Positions 53,868-63,341 of a stretch of DNA of 64,000 nucleotides are shown piece after piece (position 1 is the stretch's first letter; each line of letters opens with the position of its first letter). The stretch comes from Paraburkholderia tropica (GTDB lineage: Bacteria > Pseudomonadota > Gammaproteobacteria > Burkholderiales > Burkholderiaceae), in contig NZ_CAJZAR010000068.1 in the NCBI RefSeq assembly GCF_914484835.1, forward strand, positions 186,001 through 250,000, in the 5' to 3' direction. The position numbers and the translations under genes were made by a program. The notes under the pieces are model-generated. The model was not told the DNA's origin. It saw only the letters and a list, made by a program, of their open reading frames with translations, and ran no database searches.

Positions 53868-55469
53868 ATGAGCAACGTCGAGCTTTTTCATTACCTGCTG
53901 CTGTTGATCTGCGGCGCGGGCGCGCTCACGTGGCTCGCCGAACGCCTGACGATTCCGCCCGCCGTCGTGCTGCTGTTCGGCGGCTGCGTGGTCGCGGTCG
54001 CGGGCAAGCGCGTGCCGGACATGGACCCCGGCCTGCTGCTCGCCGCGGTGATGCCGCCGCTCCTGATGTCGAGTTCGTTCTACACGGCGTGGAAGGAATT
54101 TCGCAGCGAACTGGGCACGATCGTTTCGCTCGTGCTCGGCGCGGTGACGTTCACGACCGTCGCGGTCGCGTTCGCCGTGCATGCGTTCAATCCCGCCTTG
54201 CCGTGGGCCGCGTGCTTCACGCTCGGCGCCATCGTCTCGCCGCCCGACGCGGTCGCCGCGAAAGCGATCCTGCAACGCAATCCGCTGCCCGCGCGGCTCG
54301 TGGCCGTGCTCGAAGGCGAAAGCCTCGTGAACGACGCCTCGGGCCTGCTGATCTATCAGATCGCCGTGTCGGCGGCGCTGGCCGCGACCACGATCACCGT
54401 CGCGCAAGGCACCGGCCTGTTCTTCACGCTGATCCTGATCGGCATCGCGGTCGGCCTCGTGTGCGGCCAGGCGATGTGCATGGTGCTCGCGCGTCTCGTC
54501 GATCCGATGCTCGGCATCGTGCTGAGCTTCGCGATGGCGTGGGCGAGCTATGGCGTCGCCGAAGCGGTCGGCGGCTCGGGCGTGCTTTCGGTCGTGACCT
54601 GCGGGCTCGTGCTCGGCATCCGCCAGCATCGCGTGTTCAGCGCCGACATGCGCATCAAGGCCAAGGCGACGTGGGAAGCCATCGTGTTCGTGCTCGACGC
54701 GCTCGTGTTCGTGCTGATCGGCCTCGCGCTGCACGGCATTCTCGCGCGCGTGAATCACGAAGGCGCGGTCGTGATCGAAGGCCTGCGCGTGGCGCTGCCC
54801 GCGACCGCCGCGGCCATCGTCGCGCGGCTCGTGTGGGTGTTCGCGACGATCTGGCTGCCGGGGCGCTTGCGCTCACACAATGCGAACGGCGCAGGCAACG
54901 GCAACCGCCGTCCCTGGTCCTTCGGCGAAGCCGCCGTGATGGGCTGGGCGGGCATGCGCGGCGTGGTCAGCCTCGCGGCTGCGCTGGCGTTGCCGGGCAG
55001 CTTTCCGGGCCGCGACGTCATCGTGTTCAGCACCTTCCTGCTGATCATCGCCACACTGGTCGTGCAAGGCGGCAGTCTCGCGCTGCTGATCCGTCTGCTC
55101 AAGCTGCGTCCGCCCGCGCGTCACACGATGTCCGAACACGAAACGCGCGCGCGTACCTTCGGCGCATCGCTGAAGGCGCTCGACGAGATCGGCCAGCGCG
55201 CCGACGCCATCGAGCCCGCGATGCTCGAACGCCTGCAAGCGGAGTACCGCGTGCGCGTGCGCGCGAACGAGGACGCACACACCGAGGGCGAGGCGCGCAT
55301 CGCGCACCGCGAGCGCTTCCTGCGCGTCGAACTCGAACTCGTGGGCGTGTCGCGCCAGACGCTGCTCGGCCTGCATCGCGCGGGCAAGGTCGACGACGCG
55401 GTGCTCCATCGCATCGAGTCCGAACTCGATCTCGAAGAGTTGCGGCTGTTGCGTCTGTTGGAGCCGTAA
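53868..55469 (+). CDS. Na+/H+ antiporter, CPA1 family
   Basis: 533 residues with about 12 TM segments and a helical cytosolic C-terminal domain of about 110 residues. Transport-site motifs are IVSPPDAVAAKAI (in place of SPTDPVA) and EGESLVNDASGLL, the CPA1 hallmark, plus GWAGMRGVVSLAAALALP. It exchanges Na+ or K+ for H+ across the inner membrane. It stands alone downstream of the efflux operon. Confidence 0.88.
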   Translation: MSNVELFHYLLLLICGAGALTWLAERLTIPPAVVLLFGGCVVAVAGKRVPDMDPGLLLAAVMPPLLMSSSFYTAWKEFRSELGTIVSLVLGAVTFTTVAVAFAVHAFNPALPWAACFTLGAIVSPPDAVAAKAILQRNPLPARLVAVLEGESLVNDASGLLIYQIAVSAALAATTITVAQGTGLFFTLILIGIAVGLVCGQAMCMVLARLVDPMLGIVLSFAMAWASYGVAEAVGGSGVLSVVTCGLVLGIRQHRVFSADMRIKAKATWEAIVFVLDALVFVLIGLALHGILARVNHEGAVVIEGLRVALPATAAAIVARLVWVFATIWLPGRLRSHNANGAGNGNRRPWSFGEAAVMGWAGMRGVVSLAAALALPGSFPGRDVIVFSTFLLIIATLVVQGGSLALLIRLLKLRPPARHTMSEHETRARTFGASLKALDEIGQRADAIEPAMLERLQAEYRVRVRANEDAHTEGEARIAHRERFLRVELELVGVSRQTLLGLHRAGKVDDAVLHRIESELDLEELRLLRLLEP

Positions 55470-55641
55470 CCAAGGACAGGATGCGTTGCGTGTGGCGCGT
55501 GCGTCTTACGTTGCGCCGCGCGCAACGCCACGTTCCGCTTTGTGCTGATTCTCCGCGCGAGCGCCGCCGCGTAAGCTCTGTTCCAGCGTTTCGCCACGAT
55601 GCGAAGCCCCGAAAACGCAGCACTCACGCAAAGGAATCGTC

Positions 55642-56775
55642 ATGTCCAGCCAGCTGTTCTCCCCCGTCGATATCGGCCCGGTGCGCCTGCGCAACCGCAT
55701 CGCCATCGCGCCCATGTGCCAGTACAGCGCCGCGCACGGCGAGGCGAACGACTGGCACCTGATGAACCTCATGCAGTTCGGCATCTCCGACGCCGGCCTC
55801 GTGATGCTCGAAGCGACCGCCATCGAGCCGCACGCGCGCATCACGCACGGCTGTCTCGGCCTCTACGACGACGACACCGAAGCCGCGCTGCGCCGCGTGA
55901 TCGAATCGGCGCGCGCGGTCGCGCCGCAAGGCACGCGCTGGGGCATTCAGCTCGGCCACGCCGGACGCAAGGCATCGGCGCAACGGCCGTGGGAAGGACG
56001 CGGCGCGCTCGGTGAGAATGAAGATCCCTGGGATACCGAAGCACCTTCGGCCATCCCTTTCGCCGAGGGCTGGCACACGCCGCGCGCGATGCAAGCTGCG
56101 GACCTCGCACGTGTGCGCGATCGCTTCGTCGAAGCGGCGCAGCGCGCCGTGCGTCTGGGTTTCGACGTCGTCGAAATTCATGCGGCGCATGGCTATCTGC
56201 TGCATCAGTTTCTTTCGCCGCTCGCGAACCAGCGCGACGACGCGTATGGCGGCAGCCTTGAGAACCGCATGCGCTTTCCGCTGGAGATCGCGGACGCGGT
56301 GGCGGCGGTGCTGCCCGCACACGTCGCGCTCGGTTTTCGCATCACCGGCACCGACTGGCTGCCAGGCGGCATCACCGTTGAGGAAGCGGCGGTGTTCGCC
56401 AGCGCGTTGAAAGCGCGCGGCGTGAGCTATGTGTGCGTGACGTCGGGCGGCGTGGCGCATGCGTCGATCAAGGCCGTGCCCGGTTATCAGGTCGCGCTCG
56501 CCGAGCATGTGAGAAAGGCCAGCGGCATCGTCACGCGCGCGGTCGGCATGATTGTCGAACCCGAGCTTGCGGAAGCGATCGTGGCCGACGGTCAGGCCGA
56601 TATCGTCGCCATCGGCCGCGCGTTTCTCGACGATCCGCGCTGGGCCTGGCACGCGGCCGAGCGCCTCGGCGCGGTCGACGCCATCGATTACCCGCCGCAG
56701 TACGAACGCGCGGGCGCACCGCACTGGCGTGGCGCGGCGCTGCTGCGGCCGCGCGAGACGGCAACGACGGTGTGA
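55642..56775 (+). CDS. NADH:flavin oxidoreductase, YqjM-like old yellow enzyme
   Basis: 377 residues. The segment RNRIAIAPMCQYSA has the Cys that tunes the flavin in YqjM-type enzymes; HAAHGYLLHQF carries the His/His substrate pair; QRDDAYGGSLENR is the barrel signature. It is an FMN-dependent ene-reductase, distinct from the NemA-type at 23881-25035 (His/Asn pair). GGAA precedes the ATG. The physiological substrate is unknown. Confidence 0.9.
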   Translation: MSSQLFSPVDIGPVRLRNRIAIAPMCQYSAAHGEANDWHLMNLMQFGISDAGLVMLEATAIEPHARITHGCLGLYDDDTEAALRRVIESARAVAPQGTRWGIQLGHAGRKASAQRPWEGRGALGENEDPWDTEAPSAIPFAEGWHTPRAMQAADLARVRDRFVEAAQRAVRLGFDVVEIHAAHGYLLHQFLSPLANQRDDAYGGSLENRMRFPLEIADAVAAVLPAHVALGFRITGTDWLPGGITVEEAAVFASALKARGVSYVCVTSGGVAHASIKAVPGYQVALAEHVRKASGIVTRAVGMIVEPELAEAIVADGQADIVAIGRAFLDDPRWAWHAAERLGAVDAIDYPPQYERAGAPHWRGAALLRPRETATTV

Positions 56776-56851
56776 GACGAATGCGCTGCCGCCTCGCGAA
56801 GCGAATCTTCATGCAGGCGGCAATCGCACCCGCCGATTCACGGCGCGACGC

Positions 56852-57898
56852 TCACTTCACCGCCCCCGTCGACTCGCGCCTGAGCAGTTGAATCGGCAAC
56901 ACGTCGCGCGTGGGCGCGCCCATGCCGCCCGCGCGAATGCGCTCGACGAGGCGTCGCGCGGCCGTGCGCGCCATCGCCTCGACCGGCTGCCGGATCGACG
57001 TGAGCCCGACGAGCGGCGAGCCCGCCATCGGCATGTCGTCGAAACCGATGATCGACAGTTGCTCCGGCACCGCAAAGCCGCTGCGGCTCGCCGCTTCGAG
57101 CACGCCGAGCGCGATCGTGTCGTTGCCCGCGACGATCGCCGTGACCGGCTCCGCCTCGCCCAGTAGCGCCATCGTGCTCGAATAGCCCGCTTCGGTCGTG
57201 TAGTCGCCCCACACGATCGACAGCGCATCCGCTTCCACGCCCGCCCCCTTGAGCCATTCGAGCGCGCCGCGCGCGCGGTCGCGGCTCGTGGACGTGTTCT
57301 TCGGCCCCATCACCAGACCGATGCGCCGATGCCCGAGTTGATACAGATGCTCGGCCGCGACCGCGCCCGCATGCACGTTGTCGATCTCGACGGTATCGAC
57401 CGCCACGTCGTCCACCGAACGCACCACCAGCACGAGCGGAATGCCACGCCGCTGCATCTCGGCGACGACGGGCGAATCGAGCGTCGCCGTCGCGAACACG
57501 AGACCGTCGAGATAACCGTCGATCAGCGGACGAAACGCGAGCAGATTCCCGGCGTCGTTCATCGGATCGATCATCAGCGTGATCTGGTAGCCGAACTCCT
57601 GCAACGCGTCGTGCAAGTGCGTGAGCAGCACGGTCATGAAGCGGTTGTGCAGCGCGCCCACGACCACGCCGATCAGCTTGGTCTCCGACTTGCGCGCGCG
57701 CCGCCCTTGCGTCGGAATGCGATAGCCGAGTTCGGCCGCGACGGCCTGCACCGCGCTGCGCGTCTCCGAACTGATGGCCGGATGACCGGCGAGCGAGCGC
57801 GACACCGTCGAGACCGATACGCCGAGCCGCGCGGCCACGTCGTCGAGCTTGACCTTCGTGCTTTTCGGCCACCCGGTTTTGCTTGCATTTTTTTGCAT
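56852..57898 (-). CDS. LacI-family transcriptional regulator
   Basis: 348 residues. Helix-turn-helix and hinge at about 15-70 (VKLDDVAARLGVSVSTVSRSL), then the periplasmic-binding-like effector domain with GYLDGLVFATATLD and IIGFDDMPMAGSPLVGL. It is divergent from the HisD-like dehydrogenase gene over a 210-bp region and probably represses it and the GntP permease. The effector is unknown. Confidence 0.9.
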   Translation of the reverse strand: MQKNASKTGWPKSTKVKLDDVAARLGVSVSTVSRSLAGHPAISSETRSAVQAVAAELGYRIPTQGRRARKSETKLIGVVVGALHNRFMTVLLTHLHDALQEFGYQITLMIDPMNDAGNLLAFRPLIDGYLDGLVFATATLDSPVVAEMQRRGIPLVLVVRSVDDVAVDTVEIDNVHAGAVAAEHLYQLGHRRIGLVMGPKNTSTSRDRARGALEWLKGAGVEADALSIVWGDYTTEAGYSSTMALLGEAEPVTAIVAGNDTIALGVLEAASRSGFAVPEQLSIIGFDDMPMAGSPLVGLTSIRQPVEAMARTAARRLVERIRAGGMGAPTRDVLPIQLLRRESTGAVK

Positions 57899-58022
57899 GA
57901 ATCTCCCCTCCCAATCTTTCCGATTCTGTCCGCCAATCTGCCCCTCACACGCCTGTCGGCGTGTATACCCCAGGGTAAGTCGGGACTATTTGCACAGCAT
58001 TTGCATAAAAACTTGCGCTAAA

Positions 58023-58045
58023 TTTGCGTCCAATCGTAACGCAAA
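58023..58045. promoter_or_regulatory. inverted repeat in the LacI/dehydrogenase intergenic region, candidate operator
   Basis: tttgcgt (58023-58029) and acgcaaa (58039-58045) are perfect 7-bp arms 9 bp apart. Further copies of the half-site lie nearby (ttgcgc near 58015, gacgcaaac near 58049). It is 64 bp before the dehydrogenase ATG. Confidence 0.5.
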
Positions 58046-58108
58046 GCCGACGCAAACGGCAGCGCAAAACGGGTCCCCCGCCCTTTCAGGAATCATCCAG
58101 GAACAACC

Positions 58109-59422
58109 ATGGCAATCCACTACTTGAAGCACGGCCGCACCGCTGAAGATTCGTCGCAGGACGCCGCCAAGGTGCGCGACACGGTCACCGGCATCCTCGC
58201 CGATGTCACCGCGCGCGGCGACGAAGCCGTGCGCGAGTTGTCCGCGAAATTCGACAACTGGTCGCCCGAGCGCTTCCGTCTGTCCGACGACGAGATCGCC
58301 GCCGCCGTGCGTTCGCTCTCGCAAGGCCAGCTCGACGACATCAAGTTCGCCCAGGCGCAGGTGCGCAACTTCGCGCAGGCGCAGCGCGATTCGATCCGCG
58401 ATATCGAGGTCGAAACGCTGCCGGGCGTGGTGCTCGGCCACAAGAACATGCCGGTCGACAGCGTCGCGTGCTATGTGCCGGGCGGCAAGTTTCCGCTCGT
58501 CGCGTCGGCGCATATGGGCGTGGTGACGGCCAAGGTCGCGGGCGTGCCGCGCATCATCACGGCGTCGCCGCCCGTGCAGGGCCGCCCGAATCCGGCCGTG
58601 GTCGCGGCCATGCACCTGGGCGGCGCGGACGAGATCTACACCTTCGGCGGCGTGCAGGCGATCGCCGCGATGGCGCTCGGCACGCAGAGCATCGATCCGG
58701 TCTCGATGGTCGTCGGCCCCGGCAATGCGTTCGTCGCCGAAGCGAAGCGCCAGCTGTTCGGCCGCATCGGCATCGACCTGATCGCCGGGCCGTCCGAAAC
58801 GCTCGTGATCGCCGACGATAGTGTGGATGCCGAAATGTGTGCAACCGACCTGCTCGGCCAGGCCGAACACGGTTTCAACACGCCCGCGATCCTGCTGACG
58901 AACTCGATGCAGCTTGCGCAGGACACCATCGCCGAAGTCGAGCGCATCCTCAAGATTCTGCCGACGGCCAACACGGCGGGCGTGTCGTGGCGCGATTTCG
59001 GCGCGGTGATCGTCGCCGACAGCTACGAGGAAATGGTTCAGGAAGCCGATCGCATCGCGTCGGAGCACGTGCAGGTGATGACGCGCGACCCCGACTACTT
59101 CCTCAACAACATGAAGAACTACGGCGCGCTGTTCCTCGGCGCGCGCACCAACGTGGCGTTCGGCGACAAGGTGATCGGCACGAATCACACGCTGCCGACG
59201 GGCAAGGCCGCGCGTTACACGGGCGGTCTGTGGGTCGGCAAGTTCATCAAGACCTGCACGTATCAGAAGGTGCTCACCGACGAGGCGAGCGCGCTGATCG
59301 GCTCGTACTGCTCGCGTCTGTGCGCGATCGAAGGGATGATCGCGCACGGCGAACAGGCGAATATCCGCGTGCGCCGTTACGGCCAGAAGGACGTGCCTTA
59401 CGGCTCGGCTGTGCCGGCGTAA
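58109..59422 (+). CDS. HisD-like dehydrogenase, sulfopropanediol-dehydrogenase type
   Basis: 437 residues of the histidinol dehydrogenase fold. The zinc-site and catalytic residues are in place: Gln/His in LLGQAEHG, Glu-His in ASEHVQVMT, Asp in GDKVIGTNHTLPT and the last His in MIAHGEQANIR. The sequence around GARTNVAFGDKVIGTN and KFIKTCTYQKV matches the catabolic branch that includes HpsN (2,3-dihydroxypropane-1-sulfonate oxidation) rather than biosynthetic HisD (which has WTPES before the Asp). Its place beside a LacI regulator and a GntP permease, away from any his operon, supports a catabolic role. The substrate is not proven. Confidence 0.83.
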   Translation: MAIHYLKHGRTAEDSSQDAAKVRDTVTGILADVTARGDEAVRELSAKFDNWSPERFRLSDDEIAAAVRSLSQGQLDDIKFAQAQVRNFAQAQRDSIRDIEVETLPGVVLGHKNMPVDSVACYVPGGKFPLVASAHMGVVTAKVAGVPRIITASPPVQGRPNPAVVAAMHLGGADEIYTFGGVQAIAAMALGTQSIDPVSMVVGPGNAFVAEAKRQLFGRIGIDLIAGPSETLVIADDSVDAEMCATDLLGQAEHGFNTPAILLTNSMQLAQDTIAEVERILKILPTANTAGVSWRDFGAVIVADSYEEMVQEADRIASEHVQVMTRDPDYFLNNMKNYGALFLGARTNVAFGDKVIGTNHTLPTGKAARYTGGLWVGKFIKTCTYQKVLTDEASALIGSYCSRLCAIEGMIAHGEQANIRVRRYGQKDVPYGSAVPA

Positions 59423-59648
59423 CAGACGCGATCGCATCGCAGCGTACGGCGGCGGGGCTGATGCCCCGCCTGAAGGAGACCGCCGGTTTCATCGGCGCGG
59501 CCGCCGCGCCGCGCGCATGAAAACGCACCCCCACGAAGGTCGGAACGGGACGCGGGATCGCACGATTGCGCGTCCCGCGCCTGCGCGCGCGTGGCACTCG
59601 CTGCCCCACGCCGCCACCCGACCGGCACGACAATAATCAGGAAATTCG

Positions 59649-61040
59649 ATGAGTGTCATCATTGCGCTGGCCGCATTGTGCTTTCTCATGCTGGCGGCGT
59701 ATCGCGGCTATAGCGTGATTCTGTTCGCCCCCGTCGCCGCGCTCGGCGCGGTGCTGCTGACTGACCCTTCCATGACCGCGCCCGTGTTTACCGGCCTGTT
59801 CATGGACAAGATGGTCGGCTTCATCAAGCTCTACTTCCCCGTCTTTCTGCTCGGCGCGATCTTCGGCAAGCTGGTCGAATTGTCGGGCGCATCGCGCTCG
59901 ATCGTCGCCGCCGTGATCGGCCTGCTCGGACGCGACCGCGCGATTCCGGTCATCGTGATCGTCTGCGCGCTGCTCACGTATGGCGGCGTGTCGCTGTTCG
60001 TGGTGGTGTTCGCCGTCTATCCGTTCGCCGCCGAAATGTTCCGCCAGAGCGGCATTCCCAAGCGGCTGATGCCCGCGACCATCGCGCTCGGCGCCTTCAC
60101 GTTCACGATGGACGCGATGCCGGGCACGCCGCAGATCCAGAACATCATCCCGACGACGTTCTTCAAGACCACGTCGTGGGCCGCGCCCTGGCTCGGCCTG
60201 ATCGGCTCGGCGTTCATCTTCATCGCGGGCGTCGTGTACCTCGAAGTGCAGTGCCGCCGCGCGCAAGCCAGGGGCGAAGGCTACGGCACGAATCTGCGCA
60301 ACGAACCCGTGACCGCCGACGACGTGAAGCTGCCGCATCCGGCCATCGCGATCCTGCCGCTCGTGATCGTCGGCGTGGTGAATCTGGTGCTGACGCATCT
60401 GATTCCGCAGTGGTATCCGGCCACGTACAGCTTCGCGCTGCCGGGCATGAGCGCGCCGATCAGCATCGAAATCGCCAAGATCAACGCGATCTGGGCCGTG
60501 CTCGGCGCGCTGTGCAGCGGCATTCTCGTGGTGCTGCTGTTCGGCTTCGCGTCGATTCGCGGCAGCTTCGCGGACGGCTCGAAAGCCGCCGTCGGCGGCG
60601 CCATGCTCGCGACGATGAACACCGCATCGGAATATGGTTTCGGCGCCGTGATCGCCGCGTTGCCGGGCTTTCTCGTGGTCGCCCACGCGCTTCAGTCGAT
60701 CTCGAATCCGCTCATCAACGAAGCGGTGACGATCAATCTGCTCTCCGGTATCACGGGCTCGTCGTCGGGCGGGATGAGCATTGCGCTCGCGGCGATGGCG
60801 GACCGCTTCATCACGGCCGCGCACGCGTCGGGCATTCCGCTGGAGGTGCTGCATCGCGTGGCGTCGATGGCGGCGGGCGGCATGGACACGCTGCCGCACA
60901 ACGGCGCGGTCATCACCTTGCTGGCGGTGACGGGGCTCACGCACCGCGAAGCGTATCGCGACATTTTCTTCATGACGGGGATTAAAGTCGCGGCATCGTT
61001 TCTCGTGATCGCGGTGTTTCTCACAACGGGTCTGGTTTGA
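59649..61040 (+). CDS. GntP-family permease
   Basis: 463 residues, about 12-14 TM segments, with the GntP pattern: FMDKMVGFIKLYFPVFLLGA, FTFTMDAMPGTPQIQN and SGITGSSSGGMSIALAA. GntP carriers import gluconate-like acids, hydroxybutyrate or related organic acids with H+. It follows the HisD-like gene and probably imports the dehydrogenase's substrate or a precursor. A strong terminator follows. Confidence 0.87.
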   Translation: MSVIIALAALCFLMLAAYRGYSVILFAPVAALGAVLLTDPSMTAPVFTGLFMDKMVGFIKLYFPVFLLGAIFGKLVELSGASRSIVAAVIGLLGRDRAIPVIVIVCALLTYGGVSLFVVVFAVYPFAAEMFRQSGIPKRLMPATIALGAFTFTMDAMPGTPQIQNIIPTTFFKTTSWAAPWLGLIGSAFIFIAGVVYLEVQCRRAQARGEGYGTNLRNEPVTADDVKLPHPAIAILPLVIVGVVNLVLTHLIPQWYPATYSFALPGMSAPISIEIAKINAIWAVLGALCSGILVVLLFGFASIRGSFADGSKAAVGGAMLATMNTASEYGFGAVIAALPGFLVVAHALQSISNPLINEAVTINLLSGITGSSSGGMSIALAAMADRFITAAHASGIPLEVLHRVASMAAGGMDTLPHNGAVITLLAVTGLTHREAYRDIFFMTGIKVAASFLVIAVFLTTGLV

Positions 61041-61077
61041 CGCGATTCCGCATCCGGCTGCAATTGCCGCGCGGATG

Positions 61078-61110
61078 AAAAACGCCAGCGTTTTGAGCGC
61101 TGGCGTTTTT
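61078..61110. terminator. bidirectional terminator between the GntP and flhC genes
   Basis: aaaaacgccagc / gctggcgttttt, perfect 12-bp stem with a 9-base loop, A-tract and T-tract on the two sides. It separates convergent genes and can serve both. Confidence 0.9.
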
Positions 61111-61127
61111 CATTGAAAGCCTCGATC

Positions 61128-61742
61128 TCAAGCCGCTTCCGCTGCCGCCTCGTTCACGGCCGCTTCATGCGTTTCCTCGCCGACCACCACGGCAATCGCC
61201 TCTTCGACCGCACGCACCGCTTTCCTCGTCTTACCCGCGCGCGAAGGCGGCTGACACGCGGCACACACCACGCCCTTCTGCAAATCGTGCTTGTGCGCGA
61301 CGAATTTGCCCGTGCAGCGGCAACACGGCGTCAATTGCAGCAATTCGGCTTCGAAGAAACGCACCAGCGTCCACGCGCGCGTCAGATCGAGCACGGGTTC
61401 GCCCTCGGTGCGTTTGCAGTGTTCGAGATAAAGCCGATAGCCTTTGGTAAGCGCGTCGAGATGCGAACAGCTCGCCTCGCGCCTGAGAAACAGATACGTA
61501 TTGAAGAACAGCGAGGCGTGAATATTCGCCAGCCACGGCATGTACCAATCGGCGGAAAACGGCAGCATGCCCTTCGGCGGCGACACGCCCCGCACCTCGC
61601 GATACAGGCGGATCAGCCGGTCGCGCGACAGATTCAACTCGCTCTCCAATACCTGCATGCGCGCGCCGAGTTCGATGAGCGCGACGGCGCGAAACACCTC
61701 TTGCGCGTCTTCGGTGACGCTTTTCCTGGGCATCGTATTCAT
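61128..61742 (-). CDS. flhC: flagellar master regulator subunit FlhC
   Basis: 204 residues. FlhC with RLIRLYREVRGVSPPKGMLP in the DNA-contacting N-terminal part and the C-terminal zinc site built from Cys in CCRCTGKF and CAACQPPSRAGK. With FlhD it forms the D4C2 activator of class II flagellar genes. It lies 12 bp after flhD. No other flagellar or mot/che gene lies in the window, which is unusual because flhDC normally precedes motAB-cheA. Confidence 0.94.
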   Translation of the reverse strand: MNTMPRKSVTEDAQEVFRAVALIELGARMQVLESELNLSRDRLIRLYREVRGVSPPKGMLPFSADWYMPWLANIHASLFFNTYLFLRREASCSHLDALTKGYRLYLEHCKRTEGEPVLDLTRAWTLVRFFEAELLQLTPCCRCTGKFVAHKHDLQKGVVCAACQPPSRAGKTRKAVRAVEEAIAVVVGEETHEAAVNEAAAEAA

Positions 61743-61754
61743 GACGAATCGCGC

Positions 61755-62072
61755 CTAAATAAGCAGTTCGACCGGATGACCGGCCATCAGGATCGCCGCA
61801 TGCGTCGAGACGATCTCCGCGTGCTTCGACGGCTGCGTGAGCGTCGAAAGCAGCATCTGATCGTTGAAGCGGAACGCACACAATAAATGATCCGATGTGG
61901 CGAGCTTTACGACCTGCGCCAGTGACAGACCGGCAAGCAGGTCGGCGACCTCCGCCGACAAACCGAGCCGGAACATGCCGACGGCGCGATCCTCGCGCAA
62001 CATGCGCTGCGCCAGCACGAGATAAGAGAGATTGACGTCGCGAATGCTTTCCTGAATGTCGAGTGTATTCAT
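61755..62072 (-). CDS. flhD: flagellar master regulator subunit FlhD
   Basis: 105 residues, near the normal length (106-119). Typical start MNTLDIQESIRDVNLSYLVL, dimer region MFRLGLSAEVADLLAGLS and the Cys in LLCAFRF that links FlhD dimers in E. coli. The start at 62070-62072 matches the family; the longer open frame upstream shows no homology. First gene of the flhDC unit. Confidence 0.94.
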   Translation of the reverse strand: MNTLDIQESIRDVNLSYLVLAQRMLREDRAVGMFRLGLSAEVADLLAGLSLAQVVKLATSDHLLCAFRFNDQMLLSTLTQPSKHAEIVSTHAAILMAGHPVELLI

Positions 62073-62454
62073 GGTTCTTAGCCCCGATCGCTGTTTATGA
62101 GCGGCCACGCTAAACGCCTGAATCGCTTCATCGGAAAACTTCGCGTTGATGCGGTCTTTATGCGGTCCGAGTGAAGGCCGATGAATCAAGCGCGGTGAAT
62201 GTTTGCATTTCCAGATTAGTCCTGGCCCACGAGTCCGGTCAATGTTCACACGAATGAATTTAATCAATCGCTAACGGGAGGCGGTGAAGAGTCGTTATCG
62301 CGTGGGGGGTTGGGCATGGATCTTTCTTGCATTCCTGCACAGTCGGTATTTACGTCGATATGCGAAATGGCGACCGGTCATTTGTGCTCAACCTGCGGAA
62401 CGGCCTGCGAATACGCGATAATCGCCTCGACCAGAAACCCGAGACGTCCCGTCA
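62073..62454. other. 382-bp divergent intergenic region (flhD / PhzF-like gene)
   Basis: It should contain the flhD promoter and that of the PhzF-like gene. I found no convincing -10/-35 pair, no CRP-like site and no small gene. Confidence 0.5.
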
Positions 62455-63246
62455 ATGAAAATCTATCGTGTTCAATGTTTTGGACGTACCCATGAAAGTG
62501 GCAATGCCGCCATCGTCGTCGAAAACGCAGCGTTGACCGAGCCGGAACGGCAGGTGTTCGCGCGGCAACAAAATGCAAATGCAACGGTCTTCGTGGACGT
62601 CAACGCCGAGGGCGAAAGGCAACTCGACTATTACTACCCGCATACTCGCAGCCCCCTCTGCCTGCACGCGACGCTCGCGGCGAGCGCTGTGCTTTTTCAT
62701 GACTCGCCGGATCGCGCCAGCGCCCGGTTCGTCACCCGCATGCATCGCCAGACGCTTGAGATCGAGCGCATGGACGCGACGATCTTCGTTGCCGTGAAAG
62801 CGCAGCCCTGCCCGGACCTGGATTTCGATATCGCGGAGATTGCGGAACTGCTGCGCGCCGATCCGGCGGATCTGATCGCGGTGCGCGGCCCGTCATCAGT
62901 CGGCAGCGCAAAGCTGCTTGTCGAAGTGGCGAGCCCCTCCGCACTCGAGGCGTTACGACCGGATCTTGCAGGGATCGTCGGTTGGGGGCGACAGCACGCG
63001 GTGTCGGGCATGTACGCGTATTGCCGTCTCGACGACGGTGTTTACGCTGGCCGAAATTTCAACCACCTCGACCCGAGTTTCGAAGACACGGCAACAGGTG
63101 TCGCTGCGGGCGCACTGGCGTTATCGCTCGAACGGAACCTGACACTGTTGCAAGGCGACTTGCTCGGCCAGCCATGTACGCTCGTCGCGCGCTACCAATC
63201 TGGGACCGTGCAAATTGGCGGACGGGCGGTGCTGCTTTCAGCCTGA
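62455..63246 (+). CDS. PhzF-like isomerase-fold protein lacking the catalytic Glu
   Basis: 263 residues in the two-domain PhzF (diaminopimelate-epimerase-like) fold. The N-terminus (VQCFGRTHESGNAAIVV) aligns with the family pattern, but the catalytic motif normally read as SETxF is NATVF here (residues 42-46), with Ala43 in place of the Glu. The next motif, CGHAT in the family, is CLHAT (69-73). The second half keeps the DTATGVAAGALA glycine-rich end. It may have lost isomerase activity or gained another. The real start is the ATG at 62455. Confidence 0.78.
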   Translation: MKIYRVQCFGRTHESGNAAIVVENAALTEPERQVFARQQNANATVFVDVNAEGERQLDYYYPHTRSPLCLHATLAASAVLFHDSPDRASARFVTRMHRQTLEIERMDATIFVAVKAQPCPDLDFDIAEIAELLRADPADLIAVRGPSSVGSAKLLVEVASPSALEALRPDLAGIVGWGRQHAVSGMYAYCRLDDGVYAGRNFNHLDPSFEDTATGVAAGALALSLERNLTLLQGDLLGQPCTLVARYQSGTVQIGGRAVLLSA

Positions 63247-63270
63247 TTCGCTATGGCTGTTATCACTATT

Positions 63271-63300
63271 GCTATTGAGTCGATCGCACGACTCGATAGC
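63271..63300. terminator. hairpin after the PhzF-like gene
   Basis: 12-bp stem gctattgagtcg / cgactcgatagc (one T-G pair) with loop atcgca, 24 bp after the stop. No T-run follows, so it may be a terminator or a transcript-stabilising stem. Confidence 0.5.
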
Positions 63301-63341
63301 AACGTCTTAAACTAACGGCAATCATCGCTCCCGGATACGCC

